DNA of 29,932 nt from CAYWFU01 sp964457585 (GCA_964457585.1 CAYWFU010000031.1:1-29932); one strand, 5' to 3'. Counted from the stretch's first letter, positions 14,802-24,098 are shown. The notes: generated from the sequence alone by a model not told the origin. Numbers and translations: made by a program.

Positions 14802-16805
14802 CTATTTTGTAAAAAGAGATACTATAACAGGATGAAATTTAACAAATAATGGTGCAAATACCAGAGAAACAACGGTTATTAATTTCATAAAAATATTCAT
14901 TGAAGGTCCTGCTGTATCTTTAAAAGGATCACCGACTGTGTCACCAACTACTGCTGCAGCATGAGTTGGAGTTTTTTTACCGCCGAGATTTCCTGCTTCA
15001 ATATATTTTTTTGCATTATCCCATGCACCGCCAGCATTTGCCATCATAATTGCCAGGAGTACACCTGTAACCGTAGTGCCTGCTATCATCCCGCCTAATG
15101 CTTCAGGTCCAAAAATAAATCCTACAACTAACGGCGCGATAACTGCCATTGAACCGGGAACTATCATTTCTTTAAGGGCAGCAGATGTGGCAATATCAAC
15201 GCACCTTGCTGTATCAGCTTTCGCTTTACCTTCCATTAGTCCTTTGATTTCTCTAAATTGACGCCGTACTTCCTCAACCATTTTAAATGCAGCTCTTCCA
15301 ACAGCCTTCATGCAGATAGCACCTAAGACAAATGGTAAAAGTCCGCCAATAAGCAATCCAGAAACAACTGTAGCTTTTGTTAAATCAACGACAAAAGGTG
15401 TCCCCATTGTTTTTTGTATAGTTTCAGTATAAGCACTAAAAAGTCCGATTGCAGTTAATGCGGCAGAACCTATTGCAAAACCTTTACCAATTGCTGCTGT
15501 TGTATTACCAAGAGAATCTAATGTATCTGTAACTTTTCTTACTTCAGGACCTGCTCCGGACATTTCCGCAATACCACCGGCATTGTCAGCAATTGGTCCA
15601 TAAGCATCAACTGATACTACAATTCCTGTCGTAGCTAACATACCAACTCCAGCGATCGCCATACCATAAAGACCACCAGTAGAATAAGAGATTAAAATCG
15701 CAATACAAATACTAATAATTGGTAATGCTGTACTCTGCATGCCTGCCGCAAGACCAGCAATAATATTTGTTGCTGCACCTGTCTTGCATGATTCAGCAAT
15801 CTGTTCAACAGTTTTACCTGAAGTGTATATTTCAGAAAAGCGGCCGATTAAAATACCGGCAATAACACCGGATAATATTCCCCAGAAAATATTGATATCT
15901 CCTACAAATTGCATTGTTAGAAAATACGCTGCAACAATTAAAATCCCGGCAGCTGACCATGTTCCATAACGTAATGCTTCTGCTGGTTTATCACCGAAAA
16001 GCTTAACGGTTATGCTACCTAACGCAGATGCTAATGTTCCAGCCGCAACAATTAAAAGTGGCAGCAGCATCCAGTTATCAGGATTTGGTTTTATTGCACC
16101 GATTGCTATTGTTGCCACAACTGATGCGACATAAGATTCGAATAAATCTGCGCCCATTCCGGCTACATCACCAACATTATCACCAACATTGTCAGCTATA
16201 ACAGCAGGATTGCGCGGATCATCTTCTGGAATACCAGCTTCCACTTTACCAACAAGATCAGCGCCAACATCAGCAGATTTAGTATAAATTCCACCACCGA
16301 CTCTTGCAAATAAAGCAATTGAACTTGCTCCCAGAGAAAAACTACTTAAAACATTAGGATCTTTATTGAAAAGATAATAAAATAAAGCCATTCCTATTAA
16401 TCCAATACTGGCAACAGACATACCCATTATTGATCCACCGCTAAATGCAATTGCCAACGCTTCATTTTGTCCTTTTTTTGCTGCTTCAGTTGTTCTAACA
16501 TTTGCTTTTGTAGCTGCCTGCATACCAATAATTCCGGTTATTACTGAACATAATCCTCCGGATATAAATGCAATCGCAGAATTTATTCCAATTGAAATAA
16601 AAAGAACAGCACCTACTATTACAATAAATACAGCTAATGTGGTGTATTCTCTTTTCAGAAATGCCATAGCTCCGGTATGAATAGCTTCAGCAATCTCTTT
16701 CATTTTTTCATTACCATCGGGTTTTTTAATCAGTTGTAAATAAGTTATAGCCACAAGTACAAGTCCTAATACTCCAGTCAGCATTACTACCAAGCTTAAA
16801 TCCAT
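14802..16805 (-). CDS. hppA: membrane-bound ion-translocating pyrophosphatase, K+-dependent type
   Basis: Integral membrane enzyme that hydrolyses pyrophosphate and pumps H+ or Na+ out of the cytoplasm. The 667-residue length and about 16 membrane helices fit the family. Catalytic loops are intact: DVGADLVGKVEAGIPEDDPR, DNVGDNVGD, and near the C-terminus GDTVGDPFKDTAGP. The diagnostic site reads GNTTAAIGKG, with Ala where K+-independent enzymes have Lys, so it is probably K+-stimulated. Many K+-dependent bacterial forms pump Na+, but the ion cannot be fixed by eye. AAGGAGG precedes the ATG and a near-consensus promoter lies at 16838-16866. It would let the cell harvest energy from biosynthetic pyrophosphate, which suits a low-energy anaerobic life. 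Confidence 0.97.
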   Translation of the reverse strand: MDLSLVVMLTGVLGLVLVAITYLQLIKKPDGNEKMKEIAEAIHTGAMAFLKREYTTLAVFIVIVGAVLFISIGINSAIAFISGGLCSVITGIIGMQAATKANVRTTEAAKKGQNEALAIAFSGGSIMGMSVASIGLIGMALFYYLFNKDPNVLSSFSLGASSIALFARVGGGIYTKSADVGADLVGKVEAGIPEDDPRNPAVIADNVGDNVGDVAGMGADLFESYVASVVATIAIGAIKPNPDNWMLLPLLIVAAGTLASALGSITVKLFGDKPAEALRYGTWSAAGILIVAAYFLTMQFVGDINIFWGILSGVIAGILIGRFSEIYTSGKTVEQIAESCKTGAATNIIAGLAAGMQSTALPIISICIAILISYSTGGLYGMAIAGVGMLATTGIVVSVDAYGPIADNAGGIAEMSGAGPEVRKVTDTLDSLGNTTAAIGKGFAIGSAALTAIGLFSAYTETIQKTMGTPFVVDLTKATVVSGLLIGGLLPFVLGAICMKAVGRAAFKMVEEVRRQFREIKGLMEGKAKADTARCVDIATSAALKEMIVPGSMAVIAPLVVGFIFGPEALGGMIAGTTVTGVLLAIMMANAGGAWDNAKKYIEAGNLGGKKTPTHAAAVVGDTVGDPFKDTAGPSMNIFMKLITVVSLVFAPLFVKFHPVIVSLFTK

Positions 16806-16837
16806 AAATTTTCCTCCTTGAGTTTTAAATATTTACA

Positions 16838-16866
16838 ATAATATTAATACTTCTTTTTTATGTCAA
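16838..16866 (-). promoter_or_regulatory. near-consensus promoter of hppA
   Basis: On the minus strand TTGACA (16861-16866) is followed after exactly 17 bases by TATTAT (16838-16843), about 32 bases before the hppA ATG. A strong constitutive sigma70-type promoter is likely. Confidence 0.8.
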
Positions 16867-16886
16867 GCATTTTTTATCTGGATAAT

Positions 16887-16914
16887 GCAGAGATGCAAAA
16901 TTTTGCGTCTCTGC
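16887..16914. terminator. hairpin between the exported-protein gene and hppA
   Basis: GCAGAGATGCAAAA pairs with TTTTGCGTCTCTGC with one mismatch and no loop beyond the palindrome centre. It starts at the stop of the exported protein gene. A T-run lies a few bases beyond on the reading strand rather than directly against the stem, so termination is likely but not certain. Confidence 0.55.
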
Positions 16915-17648
16915 TAAAATTTAACTCCCAATTTAAATCCAAATTGATGAAAATAAGTATTGTAATTTATTCCAGCAGTAAAATTCTCATTTTCCCATTC
17001 TGGTTCAACTTCAAAATAGAAATGAACATCTAAATCATTTCGTCCTATATTTTGTGCTCCATCTTTATAAAGATGGACACGATCTTCAAATACAAATCCA
17101 AGTCCTAATACCAATCCTGATGAACCATAAAAATTATTTGATTTTTCAAATATGTCTTTATCCTTGCAACCTAGTGAGAAAGAGTTTTTTGTTTTTTCAT
17201 CTATATAAGATGCATTTGGATAATTTAAAACAGGATTTTTATTTTCTTTATAATCAGGAATATCATCTTTTGTCGGAAAATATTTTAAACTAATCATTGA
17301 AAAACTTTTGCTTTTCATTTCTCTGATTGGTTTTCCATCTTTAAAAAAATTTATATTTGAACTTTTCCCATTAAAAACCACATTAAATTCAATACCTGAT
17401 CTGGATGCAAATATCGGACTAATTTCAAAACGTTTAAATTCAGTCAATGGTGAAATATCAATTTTTATGTTATTAAAGTCAGGACCTCTTTCGCAGCAAG
17501 ATGAGGAATCAAATTTAACATCGACATTTACATTAATTTTTATACCTTTTTTTTGTAAATTTGGATTTTGTTTTTCATCAGCCATTATAGAAATTGAAAA
17601 TATAAATATCGAAACAATAATAATTATCAGAAGCGTTGTTTTTTTCAT
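16914..17648 (-). CDS. exported protein, probably a small outer-membrane beta-barrel
   Basis: A 244-residue protein with a clear signal peptide (MKKTTLLIIIIVSIFIFSI, then MADE). I chose ATG 17648 because AAAGGAGAA lies just upstream; an earlier in-frame ATG at 17693 has no SD and precedes the signal peptide by 15 residues. The mature part has alternating short amphipathic stretches (INVNVDVKFD, HFYFEVEPEW, FHQFGFKLGVKF) and ends in an aromatic residue, as outer-membrane barrels do. It has one CC pair near residue 50. I do not recognise a family. It starts 22 bases after the M24 peptidase gene, so the two are probably co-transcribed. Confidence 0.7.
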   Translation of the reverse strand: MKKTTLLIIIIVSIFIFSISIMADEKQNPNLQKKGIKINVNVDVKFDSSSCCERGPDFNNIKIDISPLTEFKRFEISPIFASRSGIEFNVVFNGKSSNINFFKDGKPIREMKSKSFSMISLKYFPTKDDIPDYKENKNPVLNYPNASYIDEKTKNSFSLGCKDKDIFEKSNNFYGSSGLVLGLGFVFEDRVHLYKDGAQNIGRNDLDVHFYFEVEPEWENENFTAGINYNTYFHQFGFKLGVKF

Positions 17649-17670
17649 TATTTTCTCCTTTTTAGAAATT

Positions 17671-18774
17671 TCATAATTCAACCGCATATCCATTACAAAC
17701 CATATAGTTATTCTCTATTCTAAAACTTTTTTGCTTTGTATAAAATCCGGGTTCAAAAGCAAAAACCATATTATCAGCAAATTTTTTTTGCTTTACATTA
17801 TATTTTTTATCTCCTGATACTATTGAAGGATAAATATCATGTATATCAAGTCCAACACCATGTCCATATCCATGTTTTTGGAATGAATGGACTTTATATT
17901 TTTTAGCTATCGCATCCATAATATTTCCGAGTTCATAAGGAAATAAATCGGAAATTTTCAAAGATAAAAGCTTTTGCACCATTTCCTGATTAACCTGAAA
18001 AAATTTTTCATCTTCAATATTGCCATCTATTTTATATGTACGAGTAATGTCTGAAGTATAGCAATGATAGTATAATCCTAAGTCTAAAATTAATAAATCA
18101 TTTTTTTTAAGCGCCCGTTTTGTAAAACGAACTGGATGCGGATCGCTTGCTCTTTTACCTGATGCAATAATAGGTTTAAAAGAAAATCCAAGTTCATTTT
18201 TTATAACTAATAAATTAATTTTTTCCATTATCTCATCTTCTCTTATCCCGGATTTTATATTGAGTTCAATCTCTTTTAAAATATCTTTTGTTAAATGCAC
18301 AGTTTTTTTAATTAATTCAATTTCTTCAGGTGTTTTAATAACTCTTAATTCAAATAGAATTTCTTCAGCTGAAATAAGTTTATACTCGTTTTTTAATTTC
18401 TGAAAAAATCCATATGTTAAAATATCAAGCGAAGAGTATTTTTTTGATATTTCTACATATATTTCAGTTTTTGAAGGTAATATTTTTTTTAAAGTGGATA
18501 GTAAACCAGAGGAACGGCTGTAAGTATAAATTTTTATATTTTTACCAAAACAGCTAAGCATTGCTGTTTCTATAGGCGATATAATTATATAAATTTTTCC
18601 ATTAGGCAATAACACAAGCACAGATGGAGCAGTATGATCTTCAATCAGAGTAAACATTTTATAATTTTTATTTTGACCGTCTAGATTAAAAATAACAAGA
18701 GGTCTATTTATTAATTCTAGAGTCTTATAGATTTTTGATTGAAAAATTTTTAGGATTTTGGATGAAGAAATCAT
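17671..18774 (-). CDS. M24 family metallopeptidase (Xaa-Pro aminopeptidase-like)
   Basis: A cytosolic 367-residue peptidase of the pita-bread fold that would remove N-terminal residues before proline. Residues 1-140 form a creatinase-like N-terminal domain; the catalytic domain is about 145-367. All five metal ligands are present: Asp231 and Asp242 (LDLGLYYHCYTSDITRTY), His305 (GHGVGLDIHD), Glu341 (FEPGFY) and Glu354 (RIENNYMV). The substrate-side histidine region is also seen (DPHPVRFT). The start ATG has no clear SD. A worn copy of the hairpin repeat separates it from the NHL gene upstream, and the exported barrel-like protein gene follows directly. Confidence 0.92.
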   Translation of the reverse strand: MISSSKILKIFQSKIYKTLELINRPLVIFNLDGQNKNYKMFTLIEDHTAPSVLVLLPNGKIYIIISPIETAMLSCFGKNIKIYTYSRSSGLLSTLKKILPSKTEIYVEISKKYSSLDILTYGFFQKLKNEYKLISAEEILFELRVIKTPEEIELIKKTVHLTKDILKEIELNIKSGIREDEIMEKINLLVIKNELGFSFKPIIASGKRASDPHPVRFTKRALKKNDLLILDLGLYYHCYTSDITRTYKIDGNIEDEKFFQVNQEMVQKLLSLKISDLFPYELGNIMDAIAKKYKVHSFQKHGYGHGVGLDIHDIYPSIVSGDKKYNVKQKKFADNMVFAFEPGFYTKQKSFRIENNYMVCNGYAVEL

Positions 18775-18791
18775 AGTTATCTAGTGAATTT

Positions 18792-18853
18792 AAAAAAATA
18801 TTCCTATTAGAGTGAGAAGATATCCTGCATCTCTGCTTGCAGAGTACTTCATA
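18792..18853. repeat. dispersed hairpin repeat, copy E (hairpin 1 only)
   Basis: ATTCCTATTAGAGTGAGAAG, then ATATCCTGC, a loop, and GCAGAGTACTTCAT. Only the first module is present. The copy includes the stop codon of the NHL-repeat gene, as copy B does for its neighbour. Confidence 0.7.
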
Positions 18854-20381
18854 AAAAAGTTTGCAAAAATTTAAGATTAAAACCTTGAATACGGTTATTT
18901 CTGCGATCTATTACATAAAACCTTCCTTTAAAATCAAAAAAACTTCTGCCGGGAGAATTGAATTCTCCATCTCCATCCCCTGAATGACCAAAAGTTGCCA
19001 GAAAATTTCCATCTTTATCAAAAATTTGTATACGATTGTTAAGTGTATCACTTACAAAAATTTTGCCATCATTATCAACTGAAATCCCCTCAGGATGATT
19101 AAATTCTCCACTTTTAGAGCCTGCTCTGCCAAATTTTTTCAGAAAATTACCTCGTTTATCAAAAATTTGGATTCTTGAATTATTCGTATCAACTACATAT
19201 AAAAGTGATTCATTATTTGAAAGAGCAATAGCAGTTGGGAGTGAAAATTCACCGTCTTTGTTGCCTGAACTACCGATTTTAAATTTGAATTTACCATTAA
19301 TTATTTGTATCCGATCATTTTGAGAATCAGCAATATAGATATTGTTTTCCGTATCAATTGTAATATCTAAAGGCATGTTGAATTGCCCTTCTCTGTTCCC
19401 GGTTCCACCAAATTTAGCTAAAAATTTGCCTTCAGGATCATATACATAAATGATATTTTTACCTAAATCAGTAATATAAACCCGGTTTTTATAATCTATT
19501 GCAATACTCCATGGTAAAGATAAATTTTGTCCGCCAAAACCTTCATTCCCAAAATTTGATATATAATTACCCTGCATATCATATATTTTTATAATATTAT
19601 TTAAGGAGTCTACAATATATATATTTCCATTTTGACCGATAGAGAAAGATGTTGGATTATTTAATCCTTCAGAACCAACTTTTCCATAAAAATTCAATAT
19701 TAATTTCTCTCCCCATAATTTATCACTAATAAATTTAGATTTGGATTGCCCTATATTCTTATATTCAAAAGCATAAAGAGAGGTTCCTTCTTTCATTTTC
19801 TGGTCCGATTTTAAAGCGAGCAAATTTTCAATTTCATTTCGAATGCTTTTTTCTGCAAAATCCGGAGAGTAACCTGGAAGCAGATATTTTGCAATTTTAT
19901 TTTTATCAACTAAAATTGTACTCGGGATTGCTGACACACCAAATTTATTATATATTTTTAAGCCCTGGTCTATTAATATAGGAAAAGATATTTTATTCTT
20001 TTTTAAAACCTCTTTCATTTTTATTGTTTCTTCTTGCGTTAGATTTTCATCCCCCCATGGACAATATAATCCAACTATTTCAAGTCCGTAAACCTGATAC
20101 CAGCTATAAATTTTCTGTAATAAAATCATTTCCTCTTCAGAATAATTACGGAGAGAATCGTCTTCAGGTACTTTCCAGAAAAAAAGTATAATTAATTTAT
20201 TATTTTTAATACTAAAATAACTATTAAATTCTACAGGAGTATTATTAATATCATTTACTGTAAAATCATAGATTGTATATCCTTCTTTAAAACGGCTAAA
20301 ACAGTTAGATTGTATTACATTAAAAAAAAGTGCAGTTAAAAAAATAAAGAATAAAAAATAATATTTTATCGTTCTCTTCAT
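18849..20381 (-). CDS. exported redoxin-like/NHL-repeat beta-propeller protein
   Basis: A 510-residue protein. ATG 20381 has GGAG six bases before it; a TTG four codons earlier is the only alternative and would overlap the SD. A signal peptide spans about 1-27 (MKRTIKYYFLFFIFLTALFF). Residues of about 30-175 form a thioredoxin/AhpC-like domain (IILFFWK..., FGVSAIPSTILVDK with the cis-Pro), but the WCxxC active site reads WKVPEDD, so redox catalysis by this site is lost. Residues of about 220-505 hold about six NHL repeats of the type GEFNHPEGISVDNDGKIFVS-D-TLNNRIQIF, forming a propeller. It is co-transcribed with signal peptidase I (16-base gap). It may be a binding or sensing protein outside the inner membrane. 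Confidence 0.88.
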   Translation of the reverse strand: MKRTIKYYFLFFIFLTALFFNVIQSNCFSRFKEGYTIYDFTVNDINNTPVEFNSYFSIKNNKLIILFFWKVPEDDSLRNYSEEEMILLQKIYSWYQVYGLEIVGLYCPWGDENLTQEETIKMKEVLKKNKISFPILIDQGLKIYNKFGVSAIPSTILVDKNKIAKYLLPGYSPDFAEKSIRNEIENLLALKSDQKMKEGTSLYAFEYKNIGQSKSKFISDKLWGEKLILNFYGKVGSEGLNNPTSFSIGQNGNIYIVDSLNNIIKIYDMQGNYISNFGNEGFGGQNLSLPWSIAIDYKNRVYITDLGKNIIYVYDPEGKFLAKFGGTGNREGQFNMPLDITIDTENNIYIADSQNDRIQIINGKFKFKIGSSGNKDGEFSLPTAIALSNNESLLYVVDTNNSRIQIFDKRGNFLKKFGRAGSKSGEFNHPEGISVDNDGKIFVSDTLNNRIQIFDKDGNFLATFGHSGDGDGEFNSPGRSFFDFKGRFYVIDRRNNRIQGFNLKFLQTFL

Positions 20382-20397
20382 AATTAACTCCAATGGG

Positions 20398-21177
20398 TTA
20401 AATATTTACTAATAAAGTCCCCATTCTGCTCCATCGTATCCCTTTTATCCAATCTATTATTAAAAGTGGATTCCAGTTTAATGTTTCACTGTTTGAAAAA
20501 TAAGTTACCAGTGCTTTCCCTAAAACATTTTCAACTGGTACAAATCCCCAGAATCTGCTGTCAGCACTATTATCACGATTATCTCCAAGAACAAAATAAT
20601 TATTTTCTGGAACTAAAACCGGACCGTAATTTCCATAAAGACTCTGCATTTTTCGATGAATAATTGTATGCTTATTATTATCTACATATTCATTATAAGA
20701 TAAAAACATATTGTCAAAATATGGATTAGGGTCAATTTTTATTTTTTGATTATTAATATAAAGTATCTGGTCTTTTATTTCAATAATATCTCCCGGTATA
20801 CCAATAACTCTTTTTACAAATATTTTAGATGTGTCCTGAGGATATATAAATGTAATTATATCACTTCTTTGCGGAGTGGCAAAATTCGCAATAGAAATAG
20901 ACGGATAATAAACAGTATTTTCATCCCAAAATCTATTTATTAATTTAACCATATTTTTAGGATTTGGTAAACGTACACCATATCTTAATTTATTAACCAA
21001 TATATAATCCCCTGCCAAAAGAGTAGGAGTCATTGATCCTGAAAAAATATAATTGGCTTCAACTACAGTGGACCTTAACATTAAAGCTATTATTAAAGCA
21101 AAAATAATTGACTTCAAAAATTCTATAAATTCTTTACCTTTTTCATTTTTAAACCAATCTAACACTGATTTACTCAT
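20398..21177 (-). CDS. lepB: signal peptidase I
   Basis: Membrane-anchored serine protease that cleaves signal peptides from exported proteins. The 259-residue form starting at ATG 21177 is preceded by GGAGG; an ATG 16 codons upstream lacks an SD. One N-terminal membrane segment (about 17-40) precedes the catalytic Ser48 (SGSMTPTL) and Lys122 (FVKRVIGIPGD). The box E motif GDNRDNSADSRFWGFVP is at about 198-214. A 60-residue insertion around the conserved boxes makes it longer than minimal forms. It heads an operon with the redoxin-like/NHL exported protein. The many exported proteins of this window would be its clients. Confidence 0.95.
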   Translation of the reverse strand: MSKSVLDWFKNEKGKEFIEFLKSIIFALIIALMLRSTVVEANYIFSGSMTPTLLAGDYILVNKLRYGVRLPNPKNMVKLINRFWDENTVYYPSISIANFATPQRSDIITFIYPQDTSKIFVKRVIGIPGDIIEIKDQILYINNQKIKIDPNPYFDNMFLSYNEYVDNNKHTIIHRKMQSLYGNYGPVLVPENNYFVLGDNRDNSADSRFWGFVPVENVLGKALVTYFSNSETLNWNPLLIIDWIKGIRWSRMGTLLVNI

Positions 21178-21282
21178 TATTCCTCCATTTATAATTGAAA
21201 ATAGATATTCAGAAGTCAGAAACAAAAAATCAAATGCATGAAAAAATCAATAATCCGGGTCATATCTGCTGATTTTTTAAAT

Positions 21283-21464
21283 AAAGAACCCTGTGGCAGC
21301 CACAGGGTTCTTCTGTCTCTGATAGGAATATTCTATCCGGGAAGTGCCAATGAATTGGCACAAATATAATAATATTATTCCTATCAGAGAAGATGCCCTG
21401 CTGTTCTACCGCAGGGTAGATTCATTATTTATATTGTGCCAATTCATTGGCACTTTCAGATAAA
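21283..21464. repeat. dispersed two-hairpin repeat, copy F (fullest copy)
   Basis: Order: hairpin 1 (GAACCCTGTGGCAGCCACAG, GGTTCTTC), TCTCTGATAGGAA, hairpin 2 (AAGTGCCAATGAATTGGCAC), an inverted hairpin 1 (AGAAGATGCCCTGC, loop, GCAGGGTAGATTC), then hairpin 2 again with CTTTCAGATAAA. The element is thus a near-palindrome of two complete units and may show the full form from which the other copies derive. It lies between the divergent lepB and frameshifted-protein genes. Confidence 0.88.
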
Positions 21465-21543
21465 AATTCTATACTGATATTAGAAAATTGTCAAATGAAA
21501 AATCTATAGATAATTATTTACTACTAATGAAGGATATACATTT

Positions 21544-22145
21544 ATGAAAAAAATAAAATTATTATTTTTTATAATCCTGTATTTATTTTTAACTATTTAC
21601 AGCAAAAACATTTCCCCTTCGGAAAAACAACTTAACTCTTTCCATAATGAAAACTATTTTAATAATGAATATTTCTTCCCCAGTACAACAGCTTTTGATG
21701 GATTCGAGGTTCTAAACATAAATAACAAATTTTATATTGCTTTGACAAGTGGTATTGGTGGATTTGATAGCGCTAAAAATGAATTTAATGTTTATACAAT
21801 TCCAAATATTGATCCCATTATAAAAATAAAATATATCGGAAAGAAAATATAATAAAACCAATTGAATATACTGAAACTCCAACTGAATTTATTCCTATTC
21901 TTGCACTTTTTGAAAACAATATTTTGTTGGTAACAAATAATGGATTATGTATATTAAATTTAGATGAAAATAGAATAATTAATATCCCAGATTCAGAAGA
22001 ATCAATTTCCATATTTCGTTATTCATATTTTTATAAAGAATTTATTATTGATGGAAATACTATTTACATCCTTGTTAATTTTCCAAGTGAAGCAGGGGAT
22101 ACTTATATGAGGATATCGAAAATAATAAATATAAAATTAATTTAA
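21544..22145 (+). pseudogene. exported beta-strand-rich protein gene with a single-base frameshift
   Basis: The first frame (21544-21852) encodes a signal peptide (MKKIKLLFFIILYLFLTIYS) and about 80 further residues, ending shortly after KIKYIG. The neighbouring frame continues without a break from about 21840 as KENIIKPIEYTETPTEF, through LLVTNNGLCILNLDENRI, to the TAA at 22143-22145. Restoring one A in GGAAAG near 21840 joins them into one protein of about 200 residues. The repeated V.NNGL..LNL pattern suggests beta-propeller blades. This looks like a recent inactivating deletion or a sequencing error. The upstream A/T-rich leader has AAGGA before the ATG. The intact protein is not recognised. 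Confidence 0.7.
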
Positions 22146-22174
22146 ATTTTATGGGATTGAAAATCAAGAAAAAA

Positions 22175-22250
22175 TAAAGAACCTTATGGCAAAGGCTGCT
22201 CGCATATCTTCTTTTAACTATCGAGTATCTATATTTGTGCTTCAAGCACT
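22175..22250. repeat. dispersed hairpin repeat, copy G (badly worn)
   Basis: AAAGAACCTTATGGCAAAGG and GCATATCTTCTTTTAACTA keep the outline of hairpin 1, and TATTTGTGCTTCAAGCACT keeps hairpin 2 with a changed but still paired stem. It opens the 311-base gap 22146-22456. The rest of that gap holds a promoter-like TTGACA and an isolated TATAAT (22376-22381), and nothing else that I can see. Confidence 0.55.
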
Positions 22251-22267
22251 CAATTGAAAAATTTCTC

Positions 22268-22296
22268 TTGACAACAAAAAAAACTTGTGATAAATA
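22268..22296 (+). promoter_or_regulatory. probable promoter of the Gld-like ABC operon
   Basis: A perfect TTGACA (22268-22273) precedes GATAAA/TAAATA (22289-22296) at 15 or 17 bases. The leader would be about 155 bases long. A second possibility is the TATAAT at 22376-22381, whose -35 is poor. Confidence 0.5.
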
Positions 22297-22456
22297 TTTT
22301 TACTTGAAATTCATATTTGGAGAAATTATAATAAATGATAAATTTTAATTTTAAATAGTTTATGACCCCTCTGGGTATAATTTAGAAATACTTCAAAAAT
22401 AACCCAAAAATGTTCCCGTTTATCCTAAATTTGAAAAATAAAATGAGGTGATTGGT

Positions 22457-23392
22457 ATGATACATATTGATGAATTAACAAAAAATTATGATGATGTATG
22501 CGCAATTGATAAAATTAGTTTTGAGATTAAGAAGGGTGAAATTTTAGGTCTTTTAGGACCAAATGGAGCAGGTAAGTCCACAACCTTAAGAATACTTACA
22601 TGCTATATGCTGCCAACATCAGGAAATGTTACAGTAAAAGATATGAATATTTATGATAATTCTCTTGAAATAAAAAAAATGGTTGGATACCTGCCTGAAT
22701 CAGCTCCATTATATCAGGATATGCTTGTATATGATTATTTAAAATTCGTTGCCTGTGTCCGTGAAGTAGATAGCAGCAGCAAAGAAAAGCGGATTAAAGA
22801 ACTTGCTGATCTATGCGCAATAAATGAAGTTATGCATAAATCTATATTAGAGCTTTCAAAAGGATATAGACAGCGGGTTGGACTTGCACATGCCATGATG
22901 AATGATCCTGAAATACTTGTGCTTGATGAACCAACATCCGGGCTGGATCCAAATCAGATTATTGAAATTCGCGATATAATAAGAGAGATTGGCAAGAAAA
23001 AAACAATTATTTTATCAACTCATATTCTGAGTGAAGCTGAAGCAACCTGCGACAGGATTGTTATTATTAATAAAGGAAAGATAGTTGCTGATGGTTCAAC
23101 AGAAGAGCTTAAAAAGAAATCAGGAAGTGATTTACTGATAAATATTTCATTAATGAACGCTGACTTTGAAGAAATAAAAAAATCTTTAAATCCAATTCGC
23201 GAAATTAAAGATGTTGTTCTGAAAAATACAAAAAACAGAATAACTGATTTTTATATATCGGTTAAGGGTGAGAATGATATACGTCCAGAAATATATGGAA
23301 AAATCAAAGAAAATAATTGGATACTTCTGGAATTCCATACTGAATCAAGAACACTCGAAACAATTTTCAGAGAATTAACCAAGGAGAATTAA
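22457..23392 (+). CDS. ABC transporter ATP-binding protein, GldA-like
   Basis: A 311-residue nucleotide-binding subunit. Walker A is GPNGAGKST (34-42), the signature is LSKGYRQRVGLA, Walker B is ILVLDEPTSGLDP, and the switch histidine is in LSTHILSEAE. ATG 22457 is chosen because GAGGTG (22445-22450) is then a normally spaced SD; the GTG at 22448 would lie inside the SD. It heads a tight operon: the permease starts one base after its stop, then come the GldG-like and DUF4340 proteins. In Bacteroidetes GldA-GldF-GldG are needed for gliding, but this four-gene set is widespread in non-gliding bacteria and its substrate is unknown. Confidence 0.93.
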   Translation: MIHIDELTKNYDDVCAIDKISFEIKKGEILGLLGPNGAGKSTTLRILTCYMLPTSGNVTVKDMNIYDNSLEIKKMVGYLPESAPLYQDMLVYDYLKFVACVREVDSSSKEKRIKELADLCAINEVMHKSILELSKGYRQRVGLAHAMMNDPEILVLDEPTSGLDPNQIIEIRDIIREIGKKKTIILSTHILSEAEATCDRIVIINKGKIVADGSTEELKKKSGSDLLINISLMNADFEEIKKSLNPIREIKDVVLKNTKNRITDFYISVKGENDIRPEIYGKIKENNWILLEFHTESRTLETIFRELTKEN

Positions 23393-23393
23393 T

Positions 23394-24098
23394 ATGAGAA
23401 ATATTGCTAATATATATTATAGAGAATTTAAAAGTTATTTTATTTCACCGATTGCTTATATCGTTATATCAATTTTTTTAGTAATAACAGGATGGTTTTT
23501 CTTTTCGCCGTTTTTTTTATATAATCAGGCTGAGTTAAGAGACTTCTTTGGTCTTCTGCCAATAACATTTTCTTTTATAATACCTGCGATTACAATGAAG
23601 CTTTTTTCAGAAGAATTCAATACTGGTTCATATGAGCTTTTGTTTTCAATGCCTGTTACTGAATTTGATATTATATTAGGCAAGTTTTTAGCAGCATTAG
23701 TTTTTATAATAACTATGCTCTTACCAACAATATCTTATGGAATATTTATTTCCTTTTTAGGAGAACTTGATTGGGGTCCCGTAATCGGTGGTTATATTGG
23801 CGCAATATTGCTTGGCGCATCTTTTGCCGCAATTGGCCTTTTGTCTTCATCATTAACAAGAAATCAGGTAATAGCTTTTATTATTGGAATGACATTTTGT
23901 ATAATTCTTACTCTTATAGACAAAATGCTTTTTTTTATGCCGGAAAAAGTTATTAGCATTCTTCAATATTTAGGAGCGGATTTCCATTTTCAGAACATAT
24001 CAAGAGGAATTCTTGATTCAAGAGATATAATTTATTTTTTAAGTATTAGTTTTATTATGCTTTATGCTACCAGACTTATTATACAGAAAAAGAGATAG
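23394..24098 (+). CDS. ABC-2 permease, GldF-like
   Basis: A 234-residue membrane protein with six hydrophobic segments (about 15-38, 52-72, 96-118, 130-152, 160-180 and 208-228). MKLFSEEFNTGSYELLFSMP at about 63-82 is the cytoplasmic signature stretch of the Nos/Gld group of ABC-2 permeases. It has SD AAGGAG inside the end of the ATPase gene, so translation of the two is coupled. It should form the transport core with the ATPase of 22457 and work with the GldG-like protein that follows 10 bases later. Confidence 0.92.
   Translation: MRNIANIYYREFKSYFISPIAYIVISIFLVITGWFFFSPFFLYNQAELRDFFGLLPITFSFIIPAITMKLFSEEFNTGSYELLFSMPVTEFDIILGKFLAALVFIITMLLPTISYGIFISFLGELDWGPVIGGYIGAILLGASFAAIGLLSSSLTRNQVIAFIIGMTFCIILTLIDKMLFFMPEKVISILQYLGADFHFQNISRGILDSRDIIYFLSISFIMLYATRLIIQKKR

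Noticed and set aside
16887..16914. The hairpin near hppA as a member of the dispersed repeat family
   Set aside because: It lies near a TATCTGG-like stretch, but the stem sequence and flanks do not match either module of the family.
21838..21852. Programmed -1 frameshifting in the exported protein gene
   Set aside because: The site lacks a classical X XXY YYZ slippery sequence and I see no clear downstream pseudoknot; a single-base deletion explains it more simply.
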